From a virus, in the IMG/VR virus record IMGVR_UViG_3300047191_000016, positions 1-31,275 of that record: a DNA stretch of 31,275 nucleotides; one strand, given 5' to 3'. Of the stretch, positions 31,160-31,275 are shown in pieces. The notes below the pieces were generated by a model that worked only from the letters and a program-made list of their open reading frames with translations, was not told where the DNA came from and made no database searches. Numbering within the stretch: the stretch's first letter is position 1; the number at the start of each line of letters is the position of its first letter. A program made the translations under genes and the position numbers.

Positions 31160-31275
31160 ATGAAGAAGTTCAAGTTGGTCGTGTTCGCCCTCATCTTGTC
31201 GATGGTGGGATGCACGCAGGCAAAGGATTTATCGGCGTGGTTACTGGGTGATGGTTCTTCACTGATGGTCCGAGG
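31160..31275 (+). CDS. Lipoprotein, possible outer-membrane spanin (C-terminus beyond window)
   Basis: GGAG lies seven bases before ATG 31160. The first 38 residues are visible. Residues 1-18 (MKKFKLVVFALILSMVGC) form a lipoprotein signal peptide with M-V-G-C as lipobox and Cys18 as the lipidated residue; 'TQAKDLSAWLLGDGSSL' follows. A small phage lipoprotein after a membrane coiled-coil protein fits an o-spanin, but the visible part shows no spanin-specific feature. Confidence 0.6.
   Translation, partial: MKKFKLVVFALILSMVGCTQAKDLSAWLLGDGSSLMVR

Noticed and set aside
1-31275. tRNA genes, integrase, transposase or attachment sites
   Set aside because: None recognised on either strand; no tRNA T-arm consensus with a matching acceptor stem and no recombinase motifs were found.

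Overview
The window is part of the genome of a tailed double-stranded DNA phage with a podovirus (T7-like) virion plan. The late genes run in the order small terminase, large terminase, portal, scaffold, major capsid, tail tubular A, tail tubular B, gp13-like acetyltransferase, gp14-like, gp15-like and a giant gp16-like protein. This is the order of T7 genes 8 to 16, except that the terminases lie upstream. No integrase, repressor, RNA polymerase or DNA polymerase is visible. The host is unknown. Promoters of the form TTGACA-N17-TATAAT show a bacterial sigma70-type host. Secreted-type beta-helix proteins beginning with 'YYVD', a cadherin-like domain and LamG domains are common in Planctomycetota and similar environmental bacteria, but that is only a weak hint.

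Positions 1-1600 (minus strand) hold five small early-type genes transcribed leftward from a consensus promoter at 1585-1613; the leader of this transcript contains a terminator-like hairpin. Positions 1600-1763 are a divergent control region with a dyad. Positions 1764-3047 (plus strand) hold a small lysozyme-like secreted protein and a lambda-O-like replication initiator. Six copies of a palindromic TTACC-N6-GGTAA motif lie inside the initiator gene, followed by an AT-rich tandem repeat: a probable replication origin. Positions 3099-5586 carry the packaging genes, with an AT-rich repeat region between small and large terminase.

Positions 5587-10322 hold two beta-helix proteins (the first with a cadherin-like C-terminus) and an unidentified virion-type protein, probably surface or fiber proteins. 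Positions 10337-18145 carry the head genes (portal, several tiny accessory genes, scaffold, major capsid, cement), a third beta-helix protein, tail tubular A and one unknown. A strongly folded RNA element occupies the leader of the major capsid gene. Positions 18161-30443 carry tail tubular B with two nested LamG domains, the gp13/gp14-like genes, and two large internal virion proteins, the last with an ADP-ribosyltransferase-like domain. Positions 30541-31275 look like the start of a lysis or accessory module: a membrane coiled-coil protein, two Cys-rich zinc-binding proteins and a lipoprotein cut by the window edge.

Three features stand out. At least five genes in the late block, including the tail tubular B homologue, start with apparent Sec signal peptides, which is very unusual for a tailed phage. 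The tail tubular B gene carries a 'Russian doll' LamG insertion. An exact 64-bp direct repeat, carrying the end of one gene plus the ribosome binding site and ATG of the next, flanks the tail tubular B / acetyltransferase block and marks a recombination seam.
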